This document shows positions 15,564 through 23,569 of a stretch of DNA of 43,777 bases, one piece after another. This stretch comes from an uncultured Collinsella sp. (lineage in GTDB: Bacteria > Actinomycetota > Coriobacteriia > Coriobacteriales > Coriobacteriaceae), in the NCBI GenBank assembly GCA_900759045.1, contig CAAETU010000010.1, positions 1 through 43,777 on the forward strand, written 5' to 3'. The first letter of the stretch is position 1; each line of letters opens with the position of its first letter. The position numbers and the translations under genes are program-made. The notes beneath the pieces were generated by a model. It worked only from the letters and a program-made list of their open reading frames with translations, was not told the origin of the DNA and searched no databases.

Positions 15564-16622
15564 TTGACTGATCAACAAAGTGAGACGATCGAGATTTCCG
15601 AACAGATTCGCGACAAGAAAAAGGATGTGCGATTCAGCACTCGCGAATACGTTGCGGAATACCTCATCAATAAGTTCAATGCTGATGCATTCTACATTCC
15701 GCTTGACTATCAACGGAACTTCGTCTGGACGGACGTTGACTGCAGCTACTTTATTGAGTCTGTGCTAATTGGCCTACCCATTCCCTACATGTTCTTTGCC
15801 GATGCTGAAGATGGCAGAACGGAAATCGTTGATGGAGCGCAAAGGATGAACGCCTTGGTGAACTTTTCCAGAGGCGATTTAACCTTGTGCAATCTAGACA
15901 TCCTTACATCTGTCAACGGAAAGACCTATTCAGAACTTCCCATAGAAGTACAAAGAAGATTCGATAACGCGAGCTTTCGAGTGGTTTACCTTGAGGAAGG
16001 GACCACCTTTGACGTCCGACAGGAGATTTTTCGTCGTATCAATTCATCGGGCAAGCAGCTCAAATCGCAAGAAATTCGCCGTGGCTCCATGGGCGGCGAT
16101 TTTACAAAACTAGTAAGCGAGCTCTCCAAAGATCCGCTCTTTATAAAACTTGCCCCGTTAAGCGAGACGGCGCGCAAACACTACGATGACATGGAACTTG
16201 TCACTCGTTTCTTCGCCTATGCAGACGGCTACCCAGATTTCGAGGGTTACAAAGACCGCGTTGCTAGTTACCTGGATGAATACACGAATCGCATGAACAT
16301 CGAGCTTGCCGAGTCACCTGACAAGCGCAATGAACTCGTCGCTCGCTTCAAAGAAATGTTGGAATACGTTGAGAAGTGCTTGGGAGACAGGGGTTTCAAA
16401 AAGACACCGACAGGAAAAACGACTCCTCATGCGCGTTTCGAAGCTATTGCGGTCGGCGTTGCCGTGGCGTTGTCGGAGGACAAGGACCTTTCGCGCAAAG
16501 ACATGTCTTGGGTTGATTGCGAAGAGTTCCAGACCCTTGTGCGGTCAGACTCGGCAAACGTAAAGGCCAAGTTGAAAGCTCGCATTGATTTCGTTGCCAA
16601 CAAGCTGAAGGCGGAGCGGTAA
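15564..16622 (+). CDS. DUF262 (GmrSD-type) protein
   Basis: A 352-residue protein with the ParB/Srx-like DUF262 fold found in GmrS and many defence systems. QRNFVW (50-55) and IVDGAQR (88-94) are the family motifs; the usual DGQQR is DGAQR here, while Asp90 and Arg94 are kept. SSGKQLKSQEIR near 170-185 is also typical. DUF262 domains bind and cut nucleotides and often power restriction of modified phage DNA. The start is TTG at 15564, with GAGGTGAAGG just upstream and no earlier start in frame. The HEPN gene begins 5 bases after its stop, so the two form an operon. The DNA here is less GC-rich than the flanks, suggesting transfer. Confidence 0.85.
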   Translation: MTDQQSETIEISEQIRDKKKDVRFSTREYVAEYLINKFNADAFYIPLDYQRNFVWTDVDCSYFIESVLIGLPIPYMFFADAEDGRTEIVDGAQRMNALVNFSRGDLTLCNLDILTSVNGKTYSELPIEVQRRFDNASFRVVYLEEGTTFDVRQEIFRRINSSGKQLKSQEIRRGSMGGDFTKLVSELSKDPLFIKLAPLSETARKHYDDMELVTRFFAYADGYPDFEGYKDRVASYLDEYTNRMNIELAESPDKRNELVARFKEMLEYVEKCLGDRGFKKTPTGKTTPHARFEAIAVGVAVALSEDKDLSRKDMSWVDCEEFQTLVRSDSANVKAKLKARIDFVANKLKAER

Positions 16623-16627
16623 ACCTT

Positions 16628-17434
16628 ATGGATTCCAATGACTTTAACTTGGGGTACGAAGAGGTCTACAACGACCGCCTTGGTGAGACCAAGAGCATGA
16701 TTACGCTCGCGACCCTGCTCGATTCGCTTGACCAAGGTGCAGAGGGCGTGCGCTACAATGCTGTAATGCGAGGAGCGTACGAAATCGCTGAAAAGGCAAA
16801 TCCCAGTGGCCTGCCCTCATCGACACCAGATGTGACCCTCGTTTCCAGTGTCATCCGCTCCAACGTCAAGCTTATGATCTACAACATCATTGAGTACTCA
16901 GTCACTAATCTCATGCAGGCGATTTACGACAGAGTAAAGGACGAGGGTTGCGGCTACGCTGAGGTTTCCGAAAAGCTTCAATCGATTTGGCACCATACCC
17001 AAATGTATAACGGGTTGAGCGACCCAAAAGCCAGCAATAGTACTGCCGAGTCCATAAGCAAGAGGTTGCTTGATCATGCTGTTAAAAATAACGTACTTCA
17101 ATTCAGCGTTCGGAACACCATCGCCGGTGGAAATCTAGATGCAGACAAAATCCTCAAGCTCTTTGATGACCACGGAATATCGATTCATGATGATATAGCG
17201 AACTGCAAGAGGGATGAGATTAAGAGCGAGCTTAAAGACATCAAGAATCGACGGAATGACCTAGCTCATGGATCAATTTCGTTTGCAGAAGCAAGCAATC
17301 AGGTGACAACATCGGAGCTTGCGGAGCTAGTCAATCATGTTGACTCATTTTTGATGCAGCTCCGCAAGGATGTTTCGACCTACCTCAACGCCGGTGAATA
17401 TCGGCGCGGTATGACCGAATCAGAAGAGGGCTAG
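16628..17434 (+). CDS. HEPN-domain protein (MAE_28990/MAE_18760-like)
   Basis: A 268-residue, mostly helical protein. RNDLAH (209-214) is the R-x4-H catalytic motif of HEPN ribonucleases, placed near the C-terminus as in the MAE_28990-like group. HEPN proteins usually cut RNA in abortive-infection or toxin systems. It is translated right after the DUF262 gene, and such pairs recur in defence islands. Its stop codon overlaps that of the methyltransferase on the other strand by 4 bases (CTAG). The pair probably works as a DUF262-triggered RNase; this is inference. Confidence 0.75.
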   Translation: MDSNDFNLGYEEVYNDRLGETKSMITLATLLDSLDQGAEGVRYNAVMRGAYEIAEKANPSGLPSSTPDVTLVSSVIRSNVKLMIYNIIEYSVTNLMQAIYDRVKDEGCGYAEVSEKLQSIWHHTQMYNGLSDPKASNSTAESISKRLLDHAVKNNVLQFSVRNTIAGGNLDADKILKLFDDHGISIHDDIANCKRDEIKSELKDIKNRRNDLAHGSISFAEASNQVTTSELAELVNHVDSFLMQLRKDVSTYLNAGEYRRGMTESEEG

Positions 17435-18507
17435 TGTACGCAAGCGGCAATTATGCTTTTGCCAACCGCTTCGCCGAGCTTTGGTGGCACGGCGTTTCCA
17501 ATATGCCGTGCCACAGCTTTCTTGCTGATCTTCTCGCCAGGCCTAATGAACTTGTAATCCTGCGGGAAGCTCTGCAAGACGGCACCCTCACGCAAGGTTA
17601 GAGCTCGATTTTGCTCTGGATGCCCAAACCGGCCCGTACCGTACATATAGAACTGCGTAGTTATAGTTGGGGACGTCTCATCCCAAGCCATCCTCCCGTA
17701 GACCGCAGGGTACGTTTGGCCAGCAGCCTTTTTATGACAATCAAGCCTCAGGTCCTCAGGCCAATCTCGCCACGTGCCATTAGGCGTCGAAGCCTTAATG
17801 CGCTTCAAGTTTAGTTCTGATAGCGCCGACGCCGTTTGCAGAGAGTCCCCCCTGCAAGAGCCGCCAGCGCTCACGGCAGGCAGCGCACCTATTGCCTGCC
17901 GAACCGTAACAGCATGAGCGTTATCATTCGTAGGGTCAATCAAGCTGATGGACCCATTTCTAGAAGCTAGCAGAATCAATCGCCGCCGATGCTGGGGCAC
18001 ACCGTACTCCTCAGCCTTTACGACGCTGTATTCCACCGAGTATCCGGACTCCTTAAGCGTGTTCAAGAAACCAGAGAAGATGCTCTCCTTCTCGAGCTCG
18101 GGCACGTTCTCCATGGACACGTAATCTGGCTGCACTTCACGTACAAGCCTCCCAAACTGCGCAAGCAACCCCCAGTCCTTGTGCTTCTCGCGATGCTTCT
18201 TGTCCTTGCGGTGCTTCGAGAAGGGCTGGCAAGGAGCGCACCCTACCAAGACTTTGATGTCAAAGTCCTTCAGGAGCTCCTTGACTTCCTCCCCGGTGAC
18301 CTCGGCGATGTTCTTGCAGATGAACTTGTCCTTGCCGTTGTTCGCATCGTAGGCGTACTGGCAAGAGGAATCGAGGTCAAACCCAGCCACCACATCGATG
18401 CCAGCGGTGCGTAAACCGTAGGTCAGGCCCCCGACCCCGCAAAACAAATCCACAGCACCAATGGAGGCGCTCTGAGCCTTATCCTCCGTGGAACTATCAA
18501 CGCTCAT
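17431..18507 (-). CDS. DNA (cytosine-5)-methyltransferase
   Basis: Adds a methyl group to C5 of cytosine in a target not known from sequence. All main motifs are visible: motif I DLFCGVGGL (20-28), catalytic PCQPFS with Cys93, motif VI ENVPEL, motif VIII QHRRRLILLAS and motif X GNAVPP. The 358-residue length is normal. The ATG at 18507 has AGGGGTGA 7 bases upstream; a GTG at 18516 is possible but too close to its ribosome site. No cognate endonuclease is adjacent, so it may be an orphan or may protect DNA from the convergent DUF262-HEPN pair. Confidence 0.93.
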   Translation of the reverse strand: MSVDSSTEDKAQSASIGAVDLFCGVGGLTYGLRTAGIDVVAGFDLDSSCQYAYDANNGKDKFICKNIAEVTGEEVKELLKDFDIKVLVGCAPCQPFSKHRKDKKHREKHKDWGLLAQFGRLVREVQPDYVSMENVPELEKESIFSGFLNTLKESGYSVEYSVVKAEEYGVPQHRRRLILLASRNGSISLIDPTNDNAHAVTVRQAIGALPAVSAGGSCRGDSLQTASALSELNLKRIKASTPNGTWRDWPEDLRLDCHKKAAGQTYPAVYGRMAWDETSPTITTQFYMYGTGRFGHPEQNRALTLREGAVLQSFPQDYKFIRPGEKISKKAVARHIGNAVPPKLGEAVGKSIIAACVH

Positions 18508-18600
18508 CGCAATCACCCCTTCGGCGTCCTAGAATGACCGTATGCGAGCGTCACAAACTCGAAAAGAATTCAACTCGCTAACTTTATAGATTAGCAGCAA

Positions 18601-19041
18601 TCAGAGGGATTGGAGGCCTGAGCTTGAAAACGTCACCGAACGGCTGTTTGCTTCCCGTAAACAGCAGAAGTGCAGGTAAAACGCCTTGGCCTCGATTTGC
18701 TTGATCGCCTGCTCCAAGTACGGCAATCCGGAGAGGTCCTGGCCGCCGGAGGCCGTGCAAAGCGCTCCGCTTGTATGGTCGCCCGTGCTCTTTCAGCCTG
18801 CGTTCGCCGCATGCCAGAAGAGCGTGCCCGCCGTGATCCTACCGCCCTCGTCCACATGCTCGAAGAGCTTGCGGGTAACGGCCTCGTCGTACTTCTCGGG
18901 GTCGTGGGAGCACCAGCTGAGGAACGTGTCGTGGTCGCCTCCAGCGGCCTCGTAGCTGATGCCGATGTTCTTCCAAGTCTCGTAGTTCTTGGGCGGCTCC
19001 ATAGAGAGGAACGCCAAGTCGGCCTTCTCCTTATCGTTCAT
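18601..19041 (-). pseudogene. PriCT-2 primase-fragment gene with in-frame stop
   Basis: The first 82 residues resemble the PriCT-2 domain found at the C-terminus of phage and plasmid primases: NYETWKNIGISYEAAGGD, then FLSWCSHDPEKYDE, then ITAGTLFWHAANAG. A TGA at 18793-18795 ends this, but the same frame stays open for another 63 codons to 18601. The catalytic primase part is absent. It could also be a real small gene ending at 18793. The start overlaps the end of the 56-residue ORF upstream. Confidence 0.5.
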
Positions 19042-19201
19042 GCTGGCTCACCCCGCAATCGAGCTGCGAGGCGGCGCTCCCCGTGACCGAGCTGTAAGAT
19101 GCAGCCACGACAGGCCCCCGTCCTGTCCACTCGCCGCCGGTGGCCCCGCCGCCAAGTATACGGCCACCGGTGTCATTTTCCTTGAATGCTTCCATAGGCA
19201 T
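19031..19201 (-). CDS. Small ORF in the excisionase-primase remnant cluster
   Basis: A 56-residue reading frame starting at ATG 19201, 2 bases after the stop of the HTH gene and overlapping the PriCT-2 start by 11 bases. It is Gly/Ser/Ala-rich with no recognised domain. Tight packing with both neighbours is the only support for it being a gene; I see no clear ribosome site of its own. Confidence 0.35.
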   Translation of the reverse strand: MPMEAFKENDTGGRILGGGATGGEWTGRGPVVAASYSSVTGSAASQLDCGVSQHER

Positions 19202-19203
19202 CG

Positions 19204-19449
19204 CTAGTCCTCAATGCCGAGCATGTCGCAGATTTTCTGCCCGCTGATCGCCCAGGTGCCGCCGATCATCATCGCGGGGAGCGTCCCGTCCGCGCACCAC
19301 TTCTGGACTTGGCGCAGGCTCCACCCGCCGATCTCGGCCACGTGCTTGGGGGTCTCGCACACCTTCACGTCCGCGCGCCGGATTTGCGAGCAGCCGAGCG
19401 GCTCCTTCCCATGCCCTATTCTCGCCTTTGTACCGAGCCATTCAGTCAC
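19204..19449 (-). CDS. Excisionase-like helix-turn-helix protein
   Basis: An 81-residue protein. TPKHVAEIGGWSLRQVQKW followed by GTLPAMMIGGTWAIS is the winged helix layout of MerR/HTH_17 excisionase-type proteins, which bind element ends or promoters. The start is a GTG at 19449 with GAGG 9 bases upstream. Together with the small ORF and the PriCT-2 fragment it forms a three-gene group of the kind seen in integrative elements, but no integrase is present. It may act as a repressor or Xis, or be a relic. Confidence 0.6.
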   Translation of the reverse strand: MTEWLGTKARIGHGKEPLGCSQIRRADVKVCETPKHVAEIGGWSLRQVQKWCADGTLPAMMIGGTWAISGQKICDMLGIED

Positions 19450-19770
19450 CGCCCTAACCTCTGAGCTACTAATGACGTGTGATCACGGTTAAGACTGTAC
19501 AAGAGCGAATTGCCGCGTTTAACTGTGGTTATGTAGTGCAGCAGCGGCAAAACTGCTTGACGGCGCGGGACTTCCATTTTGCTTTGCGACTGCTTGGACG
19601 GCCAAATTGCTCATTTGCTGACTTATAGCAATGCCCCAACGGCACCGTCGCATTTGCAAGCAGCCGCGGCCAACAGCAAGAACATCAGCAATTCCGTCGG
19701 CATGCATCGGACGTTCACCGCTGGGGTATCCTTGGAGCACATGCACCGCAAGCCGCACAAAGGAGCCGCC
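19450..19770. other. Gene-free stretch between HTH gene and DUF5710 gene
   Basis: About 320 bases without a supported gene. It presumably holds the divergent promoters of both flanking genes. At about 19450-19478, on the minus strand, TAGCTCAGAGGTTAGGGC resembles a tRNA D-arm, but no acceptor or T-arm follows. Nothing else is recognisable. Confidence 0.5.
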
Positions 19771-20469
19771 ATGCGCACCGAGCTCGATGTTCCCTTTTCG
19801 CACAAAGACCAGGCCAAGGCCCTGGGCGCCAAGTGGGACCGAGTCAAGAAGATCTGGTACGTGCCCGATGGCGTTAACCCCGAGCCCTTTGCCGCGTGGC
19901 TGCCCGGCGTGGATCGCTCCGACCCCAGCGCGCCCTACATCTACCTGGTGCTGGGCAAGCGCGAGTGTTGGAAGTGCCACAAGCAGACGACGGTCGCGGC
20001 CTTTGGCATTCCGTATCGTGTGGCCGAGGATTCGGGCAGCAAGGCCGCGCCCGGCGGCGCGCCCTCCATGGACGACGCGGGCCACGTCGCAATCGACACC
20101 ACCCGCGCCAACGCCGTGGCCATCGTCCCCGCACTGGGCTGCGTGCCGGCCGAGATCCGCGACTACCTGCGCGAGCGCTGCGGTTACAAGCCCGTAACGT
20201 CGCGCACCGCCAAGACCGTATCGCTCGCCAGCACCTGCACCGGCTGCGGTGCGCTGCAAGGCAGCCATTACCTGTTCGAGGAGCTCACGTCGCCGTTTGC
20301 GCTCACGGCCATCAACAAGCTGCCCGCGCTGGAGTTCGTGCGCGTGGAAGTCGCCGGCGTCTACGGCATCCCCGCCAGTCAGAGCAACTTTGACCAAGCG
20401 CTCTTCACCTGGGCACGCGATCACCACGCCCAGTTCCACAAGAGCCTGTTCGAGGGGATCTACCTGTAG
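19771..20469 (+). CDS. DUF5710 domain protein
   Basis: A 232-residue soluble protein. The first 45 residues (LDVPFSHKDQAKALGAKW, then KIWYVPDGVNPEPFAAWLP) are a DUF5710 domain, a small module often attached to primase, Toprim or nuclease domains and thought to bind nucleic acid. A CWKCHK pair (about 66-71) and a CTGCG pair further on suggest a zinc-binding site. The rest is unfamiliar. The start was set at the ATG with AAAGGA 6 bases upstream, and the in-frame extension to 19579 was discarded. It may belong to the mobile island or be a chromosomal gene at its edge. Confidence 0.75.
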   Translation: MRTELDVPFSHKDQAKALGAKWDRVKKIWYVPDGVNPEPFAAWLPGVDRSDPSAPYIYLVLGKRECWKCHKQTTVAAFGIPYRVAEDSGSKAAPGGAPSMDDAGHVAIDTTRANAVAIVPALGCVPAEIRDYLRERCGYKPVTSRTAKTVSLASTCTGCGALQGSHYLFEELTSPFALTAINKLPALEFVRVEVAGVYGIPASQSNFDQALFTWARDHHAQFHKSLFEGIYL

Positions 20470-20476
20470 GACAAAA

Positions 20477-20535
20477 CTCGAAAATCGAGTGTGGAATTCC
20501 TCGGAAATCGAGTGTGAAAATCCTCGAAAATCGAG
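20477..20535. repeat. Three 23-bp spaced palindromic repeats
   Basis: CTCGAAAATCGAG (with one G variant in the middle copy) begins at 20477, 20500 and 20523, exactly 23 bases apart. Each copy is a small inverted repeat (ACTCG/CGAGT arms in the outer copies). They lie between the convergent ends of the DUF5710 gene and the restriction endonuclease gene. They could be protein-binding sites or a transcription end. Confidence 0.8.
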
Positions 20536-20568
20536 TATGCGCAGGTAGTTGAATTGCCGACTCGGAGG

Positions 20569-22074
20569 CTACAGCCCCAGGATGTGCTCCAGATAGCCTT
20601 TGTTGAACCAGAACGATTGCCTGGTCATCCAACGTCCGTCGGGCAACTCGTAGGCGTTTTTCGCAATATCGCCGATTTCGGTTCCGTCGGCGAATCTGTA
20701 CGCAGCTTTTGAGGTATGCGGGCGAACGTGGACAATCGGGTTATCCGCCATACCGGGCAGATTGTTGGTCACCTTGAGCTTTCCGCTTGCACCCCGATAC
20801 GGATTGAGCTCAACGCCCTCGCGAATGACCTTTCGCGTCTCATCCCAGCAAGCCTTTGCGGGGCCTTCGATTTCGTTTGCCGGCATTGCCCAGAATAGGC
20901 AGCGGTCAAGGCGCCACTCCCCCTCGTGGTCCTCGCGGAACACGACGAAGAAGAAACGGCTGGTCTCAAGGCGCGCACGGAAGGAAGACGTCTCCCAGTC
21001 CTCATTGATTAGCTGCTTAAACTCAAACGGAGGGAAGGACATTGCCTGCTCGATGTGTCCCCTCTTATTAACGCGACAAACGCGGACGTTAATCCCAGCC
21101 TTAACGAACTCCTCGGCAGCATTGCTTTTTATGCCGAGCATTCGATAAACGAGTGTCGTCCATTGCGCCTTGTTTCCCGTGTATTCCAGGCCGTACTGCT
21201 CTGCAATCTGGCAATCGGTTTCACCATAGTGGCGCTCGATAAGCGCAGTAACGTAGCTTTCGAAATCAATGGACTTGTCGCCGGCCTGGACGATACTCTC
21301 GCCAATGCGCGGAGCACCGAGGACATAGGTGTGGAGCACGTAGTCCATATACGAGCGCTTGAGCGAAAAGGCACGACGCTTTGCGCGACGGCGCTCAATC
21401 TCGCCCGTATCGGTATTGAAGTATTCGTAGTACTGGTCAACCCACATCGTCGCTTCGGTTGCACCCTTTGTGCAGGCGCCCAGATAGGTGGTCATGCCCT
21501 CCGACAGCTCGTCCGCGCGACCATCTTGAATGTACGAAATGATCTTCTCGTAGTCGGCGCGAATGATCTTCATGTCCTCTTCGGGCAGACGAACCATGAC
21601 TGCACGCTCAATGCGCTGGTCATATTTGTCGATGGAGCGATTGCGGCCGTAGTAAATCAGCAGGATATTGCTGAGCTTGGTCTTGAGATGCGAGCTATCG
21701 TAGTCGAGAGAAACGGGACGATCGTAGGGAATCATTGTCAGAACGAGACGTTCGCCAGCAGATTTGCGACCATCCTTGAGCACGTCGAAGCATGTTGCCT
21801 TGAGTTCCACACCCGCCTCGGGAAAGTCCGGCCGATCATCGCTGTTGGCCTTGTAGCCAAAGTAACGCTCCTCGATCAGGGTTCCCATACCGCCCTTGTA
21901 CTTCTTAGACCCAAAGTCCTTGGGCGCACTCTCCCCCTCCGGCGCAATGCCAAGCTCGAGAATATCGCGAAACGTCATCCCGTCGAGATTGGCAGCATAC
22001 CGCTCGATGCTAGAGGGGTCAGAAAAATCAGTATCGTCAAGCATGCGCTTGAAGTCGAGGTGCTTCTTGGACAT
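20569..22074 (-). CDS. Sau3AI/MutH-type restriction endonuclease
   Basis: A type II restriction enzyme of the Sau3AI family, 501 residues (Sau3AI is about the same size). The MutH-like active site is complete: Glu69, Asp83, Glu90 and Lys92, with the same spacing as Glu56, Asp70, Glu77 and Lys79 of E. coli MutH (PDFPEAGVELKAT, 82-94). The C-terminal half is probably the second, inactive MutH-like domain known from Sau3AI. The expected target is GATC, which is inference from the family. The start is ATG 22074 with GGAGG 6 bases upstream. It is divergent from its methyltransferase, 141 bases apart. Confidence 0.9.
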   Translation of the reverse strand: MSKKHLDFKRMLDDTDFSDPSSIERYAANLDGMTFRDILELGIAPEGESAPKDFGSKKYKGGMGTLIEERYFGYKANSDDRPDFPEAGVELKATCFDVLKDGRKSAGERLVLTMIPYDRPVSLDYDSSHLKTKLSNILLIYYGRNRSIDKYDQRIERAVMVRLPEEDMKIIRADYEKIISYIQDGRADELSEGMTTYLGACTKGATEATMWVDQYYEYFNTDTGEIERRRAKRRAFSLKRSYMDYVLHTYVLGAPRIGESIVQAGDKSIDFESYVTALIERHYGETDCQIAEQYGLEYTGNKAQWTTLVYRMLGIKSNAAEEFVKAGINVRVCRVNKRGHIEQAMSFPPFEFKQLINEDWETSSFRARLETSRFFFVVFREDHEGEWRLDRCLFWAMPANEIEGPAKACWDETRKVIREGVELNPYRGASGKLKVTNNLPGMADNPIVHVRPHTSKAAYRFADGTEIGDIAKNAYELPDGRWMTRQSFWFNKGYLEHILGL

Positions 22075-22215
22075 GGGGTACCTCCGAACGTCGCAGTTAA
22101 CCTCATGGTAGTTCAGGGCGGCATATTCCTCCATGAAATTGAGGTCTTGATCTTGTCCGCTCGATCGGTTATTGTTGTGAGCACCATAAACGGACACAGT
22201 AGCGATTGGAGAAAC

Positions 22216-23478
22216 GTGTCTGAGATTAACATTGCCGAGCTTTTTGCGGGCGTCGGCGGATTTCGTCTGGGTCTTGAAGGCTATGCCGACCCGCGTCATC
22301 CCGAGTTTTACATGAAGCCCGCCGGCCCCTTCCATACCATTTGGGCCAACCAGTGGGAGCCGCCCGGAACCAAGGCGCGTCAGTTCGCAGCCCGTTGCTA
22401 TATGGATCGCTTTGGCGAAGACTCTGTTGTTAACGAAGACATCAATAAGGTGCTTGAACAGGCTGAAGCCGGCGAGATTGAAATCCCTGATGTGCAGATG
22501 GTCGTCGGCGGCTTCCCTTGCCAGGATTACTCTGTCGCACGTCCGCTTAATCAGGCGCATGGCATCGAGGGCAAGAAGGGTGTCCTTTGGTGGGATATCT
22601 ATCACTTCCTCGAGATGAAGAAGCCGCGCTTCGGTCTCTTTGAGAACGTTGACCGTCTGCTCAAGTCACCCGCATCTCAGCGCGGTCGCGACTTTGCCAT
22701 CATCTTGAGCTGCCTCGCCGATCTCGATTACACCGTCGAATGGCGCGTGGTCAACTCAGCAGAATACGGTTTCCCCCAGCGCCGCAAACGCGTTTACATC
22801 TTCTGCGAGAAAAACGCCGGCGAGATGGACCTTGTTGACCGCATGCACAACGGCGTTATGGCGAAGGCCTTCCCCGCCATCTATCCCGACGAAATGACGG
22901 AGCTCGATGTCTTGCCCGACCCTTATGAGAACTCGACTCGCTTTGGCGTTGGTCAAAAGACCTCGCAGTTCAAGAACGCCGGCGTCATGCAGGGCTGCCA
23001 CGTTCTGACCTGTGACTTCACTGAGGATTATCACGGCCAGCGTCGCGTGCTTGGCGATGTGCTTGTCGACGAGGCGAATGTTCCGGAGCAGTTCTACATC
23101 TCTGACGAAAAGCTCCCCGACTGGCGCTACCTTAAGGGCAGCAAGCGTGAGGAGCGCACCAACAAGAAGACGGGCTTTACATACACGTATTCAGAGGGAG
23201 CCATGAGTTTCCCGGATGCCACCGATAAACCGAGCCGCACGATTCTAACGGGCGAAGGCGGCACGGGAGCCAGCCGTTTTAAGCATGTCATCGAGTGCCC
23301 CGACGGTCGTTTCCGTCGTCTTGTCCCCGACGAGCTCGACCAGCTCCAGGGATTCCCGAAGGGCTGGACCGACACCGGCATGACCGATGGCCATCGAGCC
23401 TTCTGCATGGGCAATGCCCTGGTCACGGGTGTCCCTCATCGCATCGGCGAGGCCATGGTTGAGGTGTACGGACTGTAG
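22216..23478 (+). CDS. DNA (cytosine-5)-methyltransferase, M.Sau3AI-like
   Basis: A 420-residue C5-methyltransferase that should protect the target of the divergent endonuclease. Motifs seen: I LFAGVGGFRLGL (9-20), catalytic GGFPCQDYS with Cys102, VI ENVDRL, VIII PQRRKRVYIF, and X GNALVTGVP near the C-terminus. The start is GTG 22216, with GGAGA 3 bases upstream; the long in-frame extension to 21055 overlaps the endonuclease gene on the other strand and is not real. The shared 141-bp promoter region would allow ordered expression of the two genes. Confidence 0.93.
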   Translation: MSEINIAELFAGVGGFRLGLEGYADPRHPEFYMKPAGPFHTIWANQWEPPGTKARQFAARCYMDRFGEDSVVNEDINKVLEQAEAGEIEIPDVQMVVGGFPCQDYSVARPLNQAHGIEGKKGVLWWDIYHFLEMKKPRFGLFENVDRLLKSPASQRGRDFAIILSCLADLDYTVEWRVVNSAEYGFPQRRKRVYIFCEKNAGEMDLVDRMHNGVMAKAFPAIYPDEMTELDVLPDPYENSTRFGVGQKTSQFKNAGVMQGCHVLTCDFTEDYHGQRRVLGDVLVDEANVPEQFYISDEKLPDWRYLKGSKREERTNKKTGFTYTYSEGAMSFPDATDKPSRTILTGEGGTGASRFKHVIECPDGRFRRLVPDELDQLQGFPKGWTDTGMTDGHRAFCMGNALVTGVPHRIGEAMVEVYGL

Positions 23479-23502
23479 CCAAGCCACTTTTGGCATAAAC
23501 AA

Positions 23503-23540
23503 ACGAGGCCAGTTCTTGATTGAACTGGCCCTCGTCTTTA
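23503..23540 (+). terminator. Terminator after the methyltransferase
   Basis: Inverted repeat ACGAGGCCAGTTC (23503-23515) with GAACTGGCCCTCGT (23522-23535), one bulged base, followed by CTTTA. It lies between convergent genes and may serve both, marking the right edge of the island region. Confidence 0.7.
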
Positions 23541-23569
23541 CTTACGCTATTACATCAATTTTTGACCGA

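Noticed and set aside
19450..19478. tRNA-like D-arm on the minus strand
   Set aside because: Only the D-arm consensus is matched; no pairing acceptor stem, anticodon arm or T-arm can be folded around it.
20477..20535. CRISPR array
   Set aside because: Three short palindromes spaced by 10 bases cannot be repeat-spacer units, and no cas gene is in the window.
21055..22215. N-terminal extension of the Sau3AI-like methyltransferase
   Set aside because: It overlaps the endonuclease gene in antisense. The methyltransferase starts naturally at GTG 22216 with a ribosome site and motif I right after it.
22075..22605. N-terminal extension of the Sau3AI-like endonuclease
   Set aside because: It overlaps the methyltransferase gene in antisense; ATG 22074 has an ideal ribosome site and leaves a 501-residue protein of family size.
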